Of a stretch of DNA of 64,000 bases, positions 25,177 through 34,735 are shown in pieces. Origin of the DNA: an uncultured Collinsella sp. Its GTDB lineage: Bacteria; Actinomycetota; Coriobacteriia; Coriobacteriales; Coriobacteriaceae. The DNA is taken from NCBI GenBank assembly GCA_902490305.1, contig CABUDI010000005.1, forward strand, positions 1 to 64,000, given 5' to 3'. Each line of letters begins with the position of its first letter. Within the stretch, counting starts at the first letter, position 1. The translations under genes were made by a program, and so were the position numbers. The notes under the pieces are model-generated. The model saw only the letters and a list, made by a program, of their open reading frames with translations, searched no databases and was not told where the DNA came from.

Positions 25177-25752
25177 ATGCCCACGTCACAAAGCCAGAAA
25201 AAAGAAGCCATCGCCCAGGCGGCCGAGCAGGAGCTTGCGTCGCTTACAGGTCGCGGCGTGCGCATCGCGGGCAACGCGTGCTCGCCAATTGTGCTGGTAA
25301 AAGGCGATTTGGATGAGGCTGAGCGTGCAGGCGGCGAGCTGGCTGCCGGTCCGGATGGCGCCGCGCTGCGTAAGGCGCTCGGGGCTATCGGATACGCGCC
25401 CGAGGATTTTTGCGTGCTGGCAAGCGTCGCCGGCGCGGGCGATGGAACGGTTGCGACAGGCGATGGCCTGCCGTGCGAGCTGTTCCGCGAAGCGCTCGAG
25501 GCCTTGGATCCCGAGGCCGTGCTGCTGCTCGACGATCGCGCGGCCGATACCATGCGCGAGACCTATGCCGATATGCTCGTGGCAATCGACGATTTCGATA
25601 CCGCCATGCTCAAGCCTGGTCTGGTCGCCCATGTACAGGGCCGTCGCGTGCTTGCGCTCGACGGTTTTGAGGCGGCGCTCACCGATAAGGCCGCCAAGCA
25701 ACGCATGTGGGCCTACATCAAGCAGCTGACCCCGGCCGCCGCGCCGCTGTAG
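25177..25752 (+). CDS. Unknown protein, possible uracil-DNA-glycosylase-like fold
   Basis: A 191-residue protein. The stretch VLVKGDLDEAERAGGELAAG, then APEDFCVLASVAG, then ALDPEAVLLLDDRAADTMRE has the rhythm of an alpha/beta Rossmann-like domain and recalls family 4 uracil-DNA glycosylases, but the catalytic GEGPG motif and the Fe-S cysteines are missing, so activity of that kind is unlikely. I do not assign a function. ATG 25177 (MPTSQSQKK) has GGAGAG upstream; ATG 25147 would add ten residues. It is divergent from trxA and convergent with the histidine kinase gene. Confidence 0.7.
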   Translation: MPTSQSQKKEAIAQAAEQELASLTGRGVRIAGNACSPIVLVKGDLDEAERAGGELAAGPDGAALRKALGAIGYAPEDFCVLASVAGAGDGTVATGDGLPCELFREALEALDPEAVLLLDDRAADTMRETYADMLVAIDDFDTAMLKPGLVAHVQGRRVLALDGFEAALTDKAAKQRMWAYIKQLTPAAAPL

Positions 25753-25756
25753 CGGA

Positions 25757-25805
25757 CTGGCGCCGACAAAGCGGCTCAAACGGACTGGTCGTGGCGCCAG
25801 CTTTT
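25757..25805. terminator. Possible bidirectional terminator between convergent genes
   Basis: CTGGCGCC...GGCGCCAG followed by CTTTTC on the plus strand, in a 60-base convergent gap. The loop is long (28 bases), so the call is weak. Confidence 0.4.
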
Positions 25806-25812
25806 CGCGCCG

Positions 25813-27090
25813 CTACATCACGGCACGCAGCTCAAATCGATCGCCGTTGATGCGGAACTGGCAGTTGCCGTTCATGCGTTCGACGGCAAGCTTGATGCTC
25901 TTGGTTCCAAAGCCATGACCGGCATGCTGGGCTATGGGCATGCCGTCGACCATATGCGGCGGACGGTCAAACGTGTTGGAGACCAAAAGCAGCAGCTGCC
26001 CGTCCTCGTAGCGCAGGTCCAGATTGACGAACCGCTTGCCCTGGGGAGCGGCGCTTGCGGCGACGATGGCGTTGTCCAGGGCATTCGAGAGCACGCTGAA
26101 CAGGTCGGCGTCGGCTACATGGACGCTCTCGGGCACGGCGGCGCGCAGATCGGCGGTGATGTCGTGTTGATTGATATCCGAGATAAATGACGAAAGTGCG
26201 ATGTTGACCGTGTCGTTGGCGCAGTAGCGGCGCACGGCGGTGCGGTCGTTCGTCTCGCAGAGATCGTCGATGCGCTTGAGCGCCTCGTCAATGTGACCCT
26301 CTTCGATCAAAACCGCAAGGCCGCGCAGGAAGTGCCGCATGTCATGGCGCAGAACCGAAAGCTCGCGTCCGGATTGGCGCCAGGCCTCGAGCTCTTTGAT
26401 GGCTGCGTTGTCGCGGGTCGCGAGCATCCAGCGCTCGCGCTCGGCGGTTTCCTTTGCCTCGTATTCGCGCAGATACACAGCAAGAAACATAAGGTAGAAC
26501 GCGCAAAGCGCAAACGCCAAAAACTCAACCGTTACCACGGAGCCAGAGTGGAAGAGCGTGGTGTAGACGTTGGTGGCGTAGTCAAAGATGTAATAGACGA
26601 GCGGCAGGATGAGCAGAATCTCGAGCTCGGTGCGGCTTTTGACCGCCAGGCGCGGACCGATGTCGCCGGCCCAATGCAAAAGGACGGCAAAGACACCGGC
26701 CGTGGTGATAATACGCGCCACGTAGTATGCGATTTGCGAACCAGTGGCGGCGAGCGCGGCGATGCCCATCCAATTGCTGAACTGGCAGCTCAGGTAGGCA
26801 CTGGTGACGCCCAGCATGGCTAGTAGCGGGCTCACGCGATAACGCACGCATAGGTAGATAATGAGCGGTAGATGCACGATGAGCGGATATGCCTGGCGGG
26901 CGAAAAGTTCGCCGCCGACGGCGTTAGCGAGACCAAATGCGGTTCCAGTTATGGCGCCGACCGCGACCAGCTCGAGTGAATGGCGGCGGTTAATCTCGAT
27001 GCCGCAGAGCGCCGCCGAGGCAAAAACGCCAAAGAGCAGGGTCGTTGTGTGGTGGATTGCCCAAAGCACCATTTCGACCGTGGGGAGCAT
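25813..27090 (-). CDS. Sensor histidine kinase, GHKL type (LytTR partner)
   Basis: A 425-residue kinase. About six membrane segments fill residues 1-210 (for example LPLIIYLCVRYRVSPLLAML, LIVHLPLIIYL). A short coiled linker (EYEAKETAERERW) follows, then a phosphoacceptor box SVLRHDMRHFLRGL, then a GHKL ATPase with N-box FSVLSNALDNAI and G-box GHGFGTKSI. This is the AgrC/CitA-like architecture that pairs with LytTR regulators. ATG 27090 overlaps the regulator stop by one base (TAATG). The signal is unknown; peptide or cell-density signals are common for the class. No adjacent peptide gene is visible. Confidence 0.88.
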   Translation of the reverse strand: MLPTVEMVLWAIHHTTTLLFGVFASAALCGIEINRRHSLELVAVGAITGTAFGLANAVGGELFARQAYPLIVHLPLIIYLCVRYRVSPLLAMLGVTSAYLSCQFSNWMGIAALAATGSQIAYYVARIITTAGVFAVLLHWAGDIGPRLAVKSRTELEILLILPLVYYIFDYATNVYTTLFHSGSVVTVEFLAFALCAFYLMFLAVYLREYEAKETAERERWMLATRDNAAIKELEAWRQSGRELSVLRHDMRHFLRGLAVLIEEGHIDEALKRIDDLCETNDRTAVRRYCANDTVNIALSSFISDINQHDITADLRAAVPESVHVADADLFSVLSNALDNAIVAASAAPQGKRFVNLDLRYEDGQLLLLVSNTFDRPPHMVDGMPIAQHAGHGFGTKSIKLAVERMNGNCQFRINGDRFELRAVM

Positions 27091-27812
27091 TAGCGCCTCC
27101 CGCTCTCGAACCGTGCCGCAAAGTAGGCATCCTGGAATCCCTGCTTGCAGCTGCGGGCCAACGGGATGCACGCGCCCGAGCGCATGACGATCTCCGTGCG
27201 GTTGAAGTGGTCGATGTTGCGCAGGTTGACCTGGTAGCTGCGGTGGCATTTAAAGAAGGTCGCGTGTTGGGCCAGCTGGTCCTCGATACTGCGAAACGGT
27301 TCGAGCGCCTCGATATCGCGCCCGTCGCGCAGGTGGAACACCACGTGCTTGTTGCGCGCCTCGGCATATTCGATGTCGGATAGGCGCAGGGCGTGGTAGC
27401 CAAAAGACGTTTTGATGACGAGCTCGTCGGTCGCCGCGGGTCGCATGCTCGAAAGCTCATCGAGCAGCTGCGCCAGGCGTTCGTAGGTTACGGGCTTGAG
27501 CAGGTAGTCGAAGGCGCGGACCTCGTAGGACTCCAGCGCAAACTCGGGCGACGAGGTCAAAAACACCAGGCGTACAGCGGTGTCGGATTGACGCAGCTCG
27601 CGCGCGGTGCCCATGCCGTTGACGAGCGGCATGATCATGTCGAGCAGGATGATATCGGCGCGCGATGCGGTATGGCGGGCCAGCAGGTCCTCGCCGCGCG
27701 TGACGAGCGCAACGTCGACCGCCGTGCCCGTCTCGGCCGACCAGCGGTCGATCATCTGGTGCAGTCTATCTAGAAAAGCGACATCGTCGTCGCAAGCGAT
27801 AATTTTGAGCAT
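27090..27812 (-). CDS. LytTR-family response regulator
   Basis: A 240-residue regulator. The receiver domain (1-120) has the acidic pocket CDDD, the phosphoacceptor Asp58 in IILLDMIMP and the conserved Lys in YLLKPV. The C-terminal LytTR DNA-binding domain (about 135-235) has the typical IEYAEARNKHVVFHLRDGR and FKCHRSYQVNLRNIDHFNR motifs. ATG 27812 has a G-rich ribosome site. It is first in the operon and translationally coupled to the kinase. LytTR proteins bind pairs of 9-base direct repeats; I did not find a convincing pair just upstream. Confidence 0.92.
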   Translation of the reverse strand: MLKIIACDDDVAFLDRLHQMIDRWSAETGTAVDVALVTRGEDLLARHTASRADIILLDMIMPLVNGMGTARELRQSDTAVRLVFLTSSPEFALESYEVRAFDYLLKPVTYERLAQLLDELSSMRPAATDELVIKTSFGYHALRLSDIEYAEARNKHVVFHLRDGRDIEALEPFRSIEDQLAQHATFFKCHRSYQVNLRNIDHFNRTEIVMRSGACIPLARSCKQGFQDAYFAARFESGRR

Positions 27813-28020
27813 ATCGGGCCCCCTTAGTACCTCGATTTTGCCATACCGGACGCTTGCCGCTCACGGAGGTGCACCCCATTTGCGCCCCACGGTGCGCAAC
27901 TCGCGCCGAGCGATATTGCGGTGCCGAAAGATGCCCCCTGCGCTATCGAGCGCTCGACTATCCTGAGCTTGCCAGTCCGAAAATGGACTCGCCGCATGAT
28001 TGAATCTTTATTTCAACTTT

Positions 28021-28064
28021 ACACCTGGCTTTACAGCTGTCTTGTCAGCTGTAAAGCCAGGTGT
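28021..28064. promoter_or_regulatory. Perfect 44-base palindrome before nadA, candidate NiaR operator
   Basis: Arms ACACCTGGCTTTACAGCTG and CAGCTGTAAAGCCAGGTGT are exactly complementary around TCTTGT. It lies 42 bases before the nadA start, upstream of an operon that ends with the NAD-responsive repressor gene niaR. NiaR binds palindromic sites at de novo NAD and niacin-uptake genes in other bacteria. Alternatively it is another intergenic palindrome of the kind common in this genome. Confidence 0.55.
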
Positions 28065-28105
28065 CATACTAAAGCCCCAAGATTCGCCAATAGAGAGGGG
28101 CCTTG

Positions 28106-29131
28106 ATGGCACAGAGCGCGAACATGGATGCGTCGGAGCTTGCACGCGATATTGCGGCCGGCCTAGCATCGGCAACGACGGCAACGGAGCGCGCGGCACT
28201 GGTGCCCGCAGAGCTCGTCGAGGCCATTCAGCAACTAAAAACCCAACGTGACGCGGTGATCCTGGCGCACTATTACGTGGCGCCCGAGGTTCAGGCTGTG
28301 GCCGATTACGTCGGCGACAGCTTCTACCTGGCAAAGCTCGCCAAGAGCCTGCCGCAGCAGACCATCGTGCTATGCGGCGTGGAGTTTATGGGCGAGAGCG
28401 CCAAGCTGCTCAACCCCACCAAGACCGTGCTGCTGCCCGAGCCGGGCGCGGACTGCCCCATGGCGCACATGGTCAAGCGCGAGACGGTCGACGCGGCGCG
28501 CGCCGAGTACGGCGACGACCTCGCCGTAGTCTGCTACGTCAACTCGACGGTCGAGATCAAAAGCTGGAGCGACGTGTGCGTCACCAGCTCCAATGCCGTC
28601 AAGATCGTCTCCGAGCTGCCGCAGCAGCACATCCTGTTCATTCCCGACCAAAACCTTGGTCGCTTTGTAGCCGAGCAGGTTCCGCAGAAGCACGTCATCC
28701 TTAACAACGGCTACTGCCCGCGTCACCACATCATCACCGTCGAGCAAATCGTCGACGCGCAGGAGGCGCATCCCAATGCGCTCGTGCTGGCGCACCCCGA
28801 GTGCAAGGCCGACGTCCTTGCCGAGGCCGACTACATCGGCTCCACCGCCGGCATCATCAAGTATGCCGAGGAGTCGGACGCGAGCGAGTTCATCATTGTG
28901 ACGGTCCGCGGCGTGCTCTACGAGCTCGAGCGCCGCTGCCAGGGCACCGGCAAGAAGTTCTACTTCCCGGCGGTGCAGCCCACCTGCGTCAACATGGATC
29001 TCATCACGCTCGAAAAGCTCGTGCGCTGCCTAGAGACGGGCGAGGGCGAGGTGCAGATCGGCGTGTCGGATGAGGCTGCCGACCAGGCCAAGCTCACGCT
29101 CGACCGCATGCTCGAGTACGCAGCGCGCTAA
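28106..29131 (+). CDS. nadA: Quinolinate synthase NadA
   Basis: A 341-residue [4Fe-4S] enzyme that condenses iminoaspartate with dihydroxyacetone phosphate to quinolinate in NAD synthesis. The cluster cysteines are visible in VLCGVEFMGES, LVLAHPECKAD and VQPTCVNMDLI. The substrate motifs AHYYVAPEVQAVADYVGDS and VCYVNSTVEIKSWSDVCVTS match the family. ATG 28106 has AGAGAGGGG 5-6 bases upstream. It is first in nadA-nadB-nadC-niaR. A palindrome with a perfect 12-base stem separates it from nadB. Confidence 0.95.
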   Translation: MAQSANMDASELARDIAAGLASATTATERAALVPAELVEAIQQLKTQRDAVILAHYYVAPEVQAVADYVGDSFYLAKLAKSLPQQTIVLCGVEFMGESAKLLNPTKTVLLPEPGADCPMAHMVKRETVDAARAEYGDDLAVVCYVNSTVEIKSWSDVCVTSSNAVKIVSELPQQHILFIPDQNLGRFVAEQVPQKHVILNNGYCPRHHIITVEQIVDAQEAHPNALVLAHPECKADVLAEADYIGSTAGIIKYAEESDASEFIIVTVRGVLYELERRCQGTGKKFYFPAVQPTCVNMDLITLEKLVRCLETGEGEVQIGVSDEAADQAKLTLDRMLEYAAR

Positions 29132-29135
29132 AACG

Positions 29136-29166
29136 ATGTGACAAAGGGACGGTTCCTTTGTCACAT
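29136..29166. repeat. Palindrome between nadA and nadB
   Basis: ATGTGACAAAGG and CCTTTGTCACAT around GACGGTT, with a GGGACGG core. It starts 4 bases after the nadA stop and ends before the nadB ribosome site, so it may tune nadB expression or mRNA decay. Confidence 0.8.
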
Positions 29167-29184
29167 TCAAGGGAGAGGATTCCT

Positions 29185-30561
29185 GTGGAAACCAAGCAAT
29201 ACCCCGATATGGAGTGCGACGTCGTCATTGCCGGTTGCGGCGTGGCGGGTCTGTACGCGGCCCTCAATCTGCCGACGAGCACGCGCGTGATCATGCTCTC
29301 CAAGGGCGCCGTCGACGAGTGCGATTCGATGCTCGCTCAGGGCGGTATCTGCGTGCTGCCCGAGGGCTCGGACTACGACGCCTTCTTTGAGGACACCATG
29401 CACGCCGGCCACTACGAGAACCGCCGCGAGAGCGTCGACATCATGATCCGCTCGAGCCGCTCGGTCATCAACGACCTGTTGGCCATGGGCGTGGATTTTG
29501 AGCGCAAGGCCGATGGCAGCCTCGACTTTACCCGCGAGGGCGCGCACAGCCGCCCGCGCATCGCCTTCCATGCCGACATCACGGGCAAGGAAATCACGAC
29601 CAAGTTGCTCCAGGCCGTGCGCAAGCTGGATAACGTGCAAATTCTTGAGCACGTGGCCATGACCGACATCCTGACCGACGAGCGTGATGGCGCCACGGTG
29701 TGTACCGGCGTCGTCGCTGTTTCCGTGGACGAGGACGACTCGGTTCGTCCCGCCGATGAGCTGGCAAACGCCGCCGAGGGCGTGCGCGCGGGCGAGCCGT
29801 TTAAGATCCATGCCCGCCATACGCTGTGGGCGACGGGCGGCATCGGTGGCGTATACGACCACTCGACCAACTACCCACAGCTCACCGGTGACGCCTGCTA
29901 CATCGCCCAGGAGCACGGCATTACGATGGAGCACCTGGACTACGTTCAGATTCACCCCACTGGATTGTTCTCGCCGCAGCCGGGCCGCACCTTCCTGATC
30001 AGCGAGAGCTGCCGCGGCGAGGGCGCGATTCTGCTCAATGCCGCCGGCGAGCGCTTTACTGACGAGCTGCAACCGCGAGACGTAGTCGCCGCCGCCATCC
30101 GTGAGCAGATGAAGCGGGACGGCACCGAGCATGAGTGGCTGAGCTTTGCCCCCGTCGAGCGCGACGTGGTGACCGGGCACTTTGCCAACATCCGCGCGCG
30201 CTGCCTGGAGGACGGTCGCGACATCTTGGACGAGCCCATCCCCGTCACGCCCACGCAGCACTACTTTATGGGCGGCGTGTGGGTTGACAAGGACGGCCGC
30301 ACCTCGATGCCCGAGCTCTACGCCGCCGGCGAGACGGCTTGCAACGGCGTGCACGGCAAGAACCGCCTGGCCTCCAACAGCCTGCTTGAGTCCCTCGTCT
30401 GGGGTCGTCGCGCCGCTTGGCGTATGCGCACCGGCGAGTCGCTTGCCGTGGAGCAGGCGGGCGAGCCCGCGCTCGACGGACGTCACCGCGCCCTGAGCGC
30501 CGACACCCTTGCAATCGATGATTTGGCCCGTGCCGCCGGCACGCAGGCCGTGGAGGAGTAG
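29185..30561 (+). CDS. nadB: L-aspartate oxidase NadB
   Basis: A 458-residue FAD enzyme that oxidises L-aspartate to iminoaspartate for NadA, with fumarate or oxygen as acceptor. The Rossmann motif is VVIAGCGVAGLYAALNL; AQGGI (MLAQGGICVL), the succinate dehydrogenase-like HPTGLFSP and the FAD/His signature GGVWVDKDGRTSMPELYAAGE, split by family-typical residues, follow. It is shorter than E. coli NadB (540) because the C-terminal helical domain is reduced. The start is GTG 29185 (VETKQYPD), with GGGAGAGGA 6 bases upstream; ATG 29209 is an alternative. It lies 3 bases before nadC. Confidence 0.93.
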   Translation: METKQYPDMECDVVIAGCGVAGLYAALNLPTSTRVIMLSKGAVDECDSMLAQGGICVLPEGSDYDAFFEDTMHAGHYENRRESVDIMIRSSRSVINDLLAMGVDFERKADGSLDFTREGAHSRPRIAFHADITGKEITTKLLQAVRKLDNVQILEHVAMTDILTDERDGATVCTGVVAVSVDEDDSVRPADELANAAEGVRAGEPFKIHARHTLWATGGIGGVYDHSTNYPQLTGDACYIAQEHGITMEHLDYVQIHPTGLFSPQPGRTFLISESCRGEGAILLNAAGERFTDELQPRDVVAAAIREQMKRDGTEHEWLSFAPVERDVVTGHFANIRARCLEDGRDILDEPIPVTPTQHYFMGGVWVDKDGRTSMPELYAAGETACNGVHGKNRLASNSLLESLVWGRRAAWRMRTGESLAVEQAGEPALDGRHRALSADTLAIDDLARAAGTQAVEE

Positions 30562-30564
30562 ACC

Positions 30565-31425
30565 ATGAATCCCATTACCATGAAGCTCGTCGTCGATGAT
30601 CTGATTTTGCAGGCCCTGCGCGAGGACATCACCTTTGAGGACGTGAGCACGGCGAGCGTGTGCCCCACGGCGCGCCCCGCCACCGTTGAGCTCATCGCCA
30701 AGGCAGATGGCATCATCGCCGGCCTGGACGTGTTCGCCCGCACCTTTGAGCTGCTGGATCTGCAAAGCTCCGTGCTGTTTGATGTCGCGGATGGCGACGA
30801 GGTGCACGCCGGCGACCATGTGGGCCAGGTGCGCGGCGACGCGCGCGTGCTGCTTTCGGGCGAGCGCGTGGCACTCAACTACCTGCAGCGCATGAGCGGC
30901 ATCGCCACCTATACGCACCAGATGGCCGCGGCGCTCGAGGGCACCAAGACCGCGCTCGTCGACACGCGCAAGACCACGCCGGGCATGCGCGTCTTCGAGA
31001 AGGCGGCAGTCGAGATCGGCGGCGGCAGCAACCACCGCTACAACCTGTCGACTGCTGTCATGCTCAAGGACAACCATATCGACGCCGCCGGTGGCGTGAC
31101 GCGTGCGATCGAGATGGCACGCGCCCATGCGTCGTTTACCACGACGGTCGAGATTGAGTGCGAGAACCTCGAAATGGTGCGCGAGGCCGTGGAGGCCGGC
31201 GCTGACATCATCATGCTCGACAACATGACGCACGACGACATGGCCGCTGCGATTGAGCTTATCGCCGGTCGCGCCAAGACCGAGTGCTCGGGCAACGTGG
31301 ACGCCAACAATATTCGCGCCCTGACCGACCTGGGCGTCGACTTTATTAGCTCGGGAGCGTTGACGCACTCTGCGCCGATCCTCGATCTTTCGCTTAAGCA
31401 CCTGCGTCTGCTGGACGGTAAATAA
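30565..31425 (+). CDS. nadC: Nicotinate-nucleotide pyrophosphorylase NadC
   Basis: A 286-residue quinolinate phosphoribosyltransferase that turns quinolinate and PRPP into nicotinate mononucleotide. The family motifs are present: LREDITFEDVSTASV, SGERVALNYLQRMSGIAT, VDTRKTTPGMRVFEKAAV and GGGSNHRYNLSTAVMLKDNH. EIECENLEMVREAVEAGAD and SGNVDANNI follow in the barrel. It completes the aspartate-to-NaMN route with NadA and NadB. Its stop overlaps the niaR start by one base (TAATG), so repressor and enzyme are coupled. Confidence 0.96.
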   Translation: MNPITMKLVVDDLILQALREDITFEDVSTASVCPTARPATVELIAKADGIIAGLDVFARTFELLDLQSSVLFDVADGDEVHAGDHVGQVRGDARVLLSGERVALNYLQRMSGIATYTHQMAAALEGTKTALVDTRKTTPGMRVFEKAAVEIGGGSNHRYNLSTAVMLKDNHIDAAGGVTRAIEMARAHASFTTTVEIECENLEMVREAVEAGADIIMLDNMTHDDMAAAIELIAGRAKTECSGNVDANNIRALTDLGVDFISSGALTHSAPILDLSLKHLRLLDGK

Positions 31426-31970
31426 TGAACGCCCGCGAGCGTCGCCGTGCCATCATGGGCGTGCTCGAGGGAGCCAAAGGCCCGGTCTCGGGCAGCGCGC
31501 TTGCTCGCGAGGTGGGTGTGAGCCGCCAGGTTGTGGTGCAGGACATCGCCCTGCTGCGTGCCGATGGGCACGACATCGTGGCCACCAATCGCGGCTATGT
31601 ACTGCAGGAGGCCGAGAGCAGCCCGGCTGTTCCCACGCGCCTGGTCAAGGTGCACCATAGCGTGGAACAGGCGGGTGACGAGCTCACGAGTATCGTCGAC
31701 GCGGGCGGTGCCGTGCTCAACGTGATCGTCAACCATCGCGTGTACGGCAAGATCACGGCCGACCTGGACATTCGCAACCGTCGCGATATCGAGCGCTATC
31801 TGGAGGGCATTGCCAGCGGCAAAAGCTTTCCGCTGCTGACGGTAACGAGTGGCTATCACTTCCATCGCATCGCGGCGGAGGACGAGCAGGCCCTCGACGA
31901 GATTGAGACCATGCTCAAGGAGAAAGGCTACCTTGCCGATTTAATGCCCTACGAGGATGATCTGTCCTAG
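31425..31970 (+). CDS. niaR: Niacin-responsive repressor NiaR (3H domain)
   Basis: A 181-residue repressor with an N-terminal HTH_11 winged helix (SGSALAREVGVSRQVVVQDI). The C-terminal 3H domain is named after three conserved His, here in VKVHHSVEQAGDE, VIVNHRVYGK and TSGYHFHRI, which bind metal and nicotinic acid. NiaR (YrxA) represses nad genes and niacin transporters when niacin is present. Being the last gene of nadABC-niaR suggests autoregulation. A candidate operator is the 44-base palindrome before nadA. A strong terminator follows at 31981. Confidence 0.93.
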   Translation: MNARERRRAIMGVLEGAKGPVSGSALAREVGVSRQVVVQDIALLRADGHDIVATNRGYVLQEAESSPAVPTRLVKVHHSVEQAGDELTSIVDAGGAVLNVIVNHRVYGKITADLDIRNRRDIERYLEGIASGKSFPLLTVTSGYHFHRIAAEDEQALDEIETMLKEKGYLADLMPYEDDLS

Positions 31971-31980
31971 TAGCGAATGC

Positions 31981-32020
31981 AAAAAGGAGGCCTCCGCGGC
32001 GATGCGGAGGCCTCTTTTTT
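31981..32020. terminator. Bidirectional terminator between niaR and ferredoxin
   Basis: AAAAA-G, stem GAGGCCTCCGC/GCGGAGGCCTC with a 6-base loop, then six T. It serves both convergent genes. Confidence 0.95.
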
Positions 32021-32059
32021 GTGCACGGTGTACTTTTGAGTGTGCAGGTGGGGGAGTGG

Positions 32060-32245
32060 TTACTCCTCGACGATCTCGGTGATCGCGCCAGCGGGGCAAG
32101 CGTCCTGGCAAGCGCCACAGGCGACGCAGGAGTCCTCGTCAGCGACGGTAGCGACGTCCTGGAGCTCCAGAACGCCAGCGGGGCAGGAGTCGACGCAAAC
32201 GCCACAAGCGATGCACTCGTCGGCATCAATTACGGGATGAGCCAT
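32060..32245 (-). CDS. 2[4Fe-4S] ferredoxin
   Basis: A 61-residue bacterial ferredoxin. Two CxxCxxCxxxCP motifs are complete (CIACGVCVDSCPAG and CVACGACQDACPAG), so it carries two [4Fe-4S] clusters and moves low-potential electrons in the cytoplasm, for example for pyruvate-ferredoxin oxidoreductase or hydrogenase. The C-terminus AITEIVEE is acidic, as usual for partner docking. ATG 32245 has AGAGGAAA upstream; the open frame continues to 32311 but without support. It is a single-gene unit ending at the bidirectional terminator. Confidence 0.95.
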   Translation of the reverse strand: MAHPVIDADECIACGVCVDSCPAGVLELQDVATVADEDSCVACGACQDACPAGAITEIVEE

Positions 32246-32462
32246 GGTAGTTTCCTCTCTGTTGACCGACGCTACAGGCGATGCGCGCCGGTTTGATTCG
32301 GGCAAAAACATACCACGGGAGCGACCGTTTGCAATACCCTCTGACCGGCATCTTCATACCGTTCGCCGAGTATGCCAAGGTTTACTAAAAAACGCGCAGG
32401 TGGGGCCGTTGAGCTGCGCAAATGTTAGCTAAAGGTGACTTGAAATATTGAGCTATTGCGCG

Positions 32463-32585
32463 CGCCTGCGGAAAGGGCATCCCGTTATTTGGCCGAAAAA
32501 CGGGTCGCAGCTTCCGGTTGGACCGCCCGGCGGAAACTGTGTCCCAGAATTCGCGCTCAGACCGGGATACCCTTTCCGCAAGGCA
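32463..32585. repeat. Long imperfect inverted repeat upstream of dnaK
   Basis: GCGGAAAGGGCATCCCG near 32469-32485 pairs with CGGGATACCCTTTCCGC near 32563-32579, with one mismatch and flanking CCT/AGG pairs. About 77 bases lie between, with an inner CCGTT...AACGG pair. It could fold as a large RNA or be a small inserted element. It does not resemble the GGGACRG palindromes. Confidence 0.6.
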
Positions 32586-32704
32586 GCCCTAGGCACCTTC
32601 GGACCCAAACCTCAGTCAACTCTACATAGATCTCAATAGATTTGCCGAGAACTCAATCAGCGCATCTACCTGCGTATTTGCGAACCTAAACTCTCGGCAA
32701 CAAG

Positions 32705-32731
32705 AAATCTTATATGAATTGACTTAGATTT
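32705..32731 (+). promoter_or_regulatory. Candidate heat-shock operator before dnaK
   Basis: AAATCT-N15-AGATTT. The whole segment reads AAATCTTATATGAATTGACT then TAGATTTTGTATAT and matches the segment before clpB (41298-41324) at most positions, including the spacer CTTA. The AT-rich run, symmetry and presence only before these two chaperone genes suggest the operator of HspR, or the promoter of a heat-shock sigma factor. Confidence 0.6.
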
Positions 32732-32840
32732 TGTATATTCCGACCCATAAGGGGATACACTACATCCTGAAAGACAAGCCGAAGCGCCGCGCGACAGATC
32801 ATCGAGGCGGCGCGAACGCACAAGAGAGAGGGAATTTCTA

Positions 32841-34733
<1,893 letters not shown>

Positions 34734-34735
34734 TC

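Larger units (their letters stand above)
32312..32840. other. Region upstream of dnaK
   Basis: 529 bases without a supported gene. It holds a long imperfect inverted repeat (32463-32585) and a shared heat-shock element (32705-32731). A -10-like TATATT follows that element at 32735. No HAIR (CTTGAGT-N7-ACTCAAG) or CIRCE (TTAGCACTC) site was found; only half of a HAIR arm (ACTCAA) occurs at about 32652. Confidence 0.6.

Noticed and set aside
25177..25752. Active uracil-DNA glycosylase
   Set aside because: The fold rhythm is only suggestive, and the catalytic motif and Fe-S cysteines are missing.
32600..32840. HAIR or CIRCE operator before dnaK
   Set aside because: Neither CTTGAGT-N7-ACTCAAG nor TTAGCACTC-N9-GAGTGCTAA occurs; only one half-arm ACTCAA was found.
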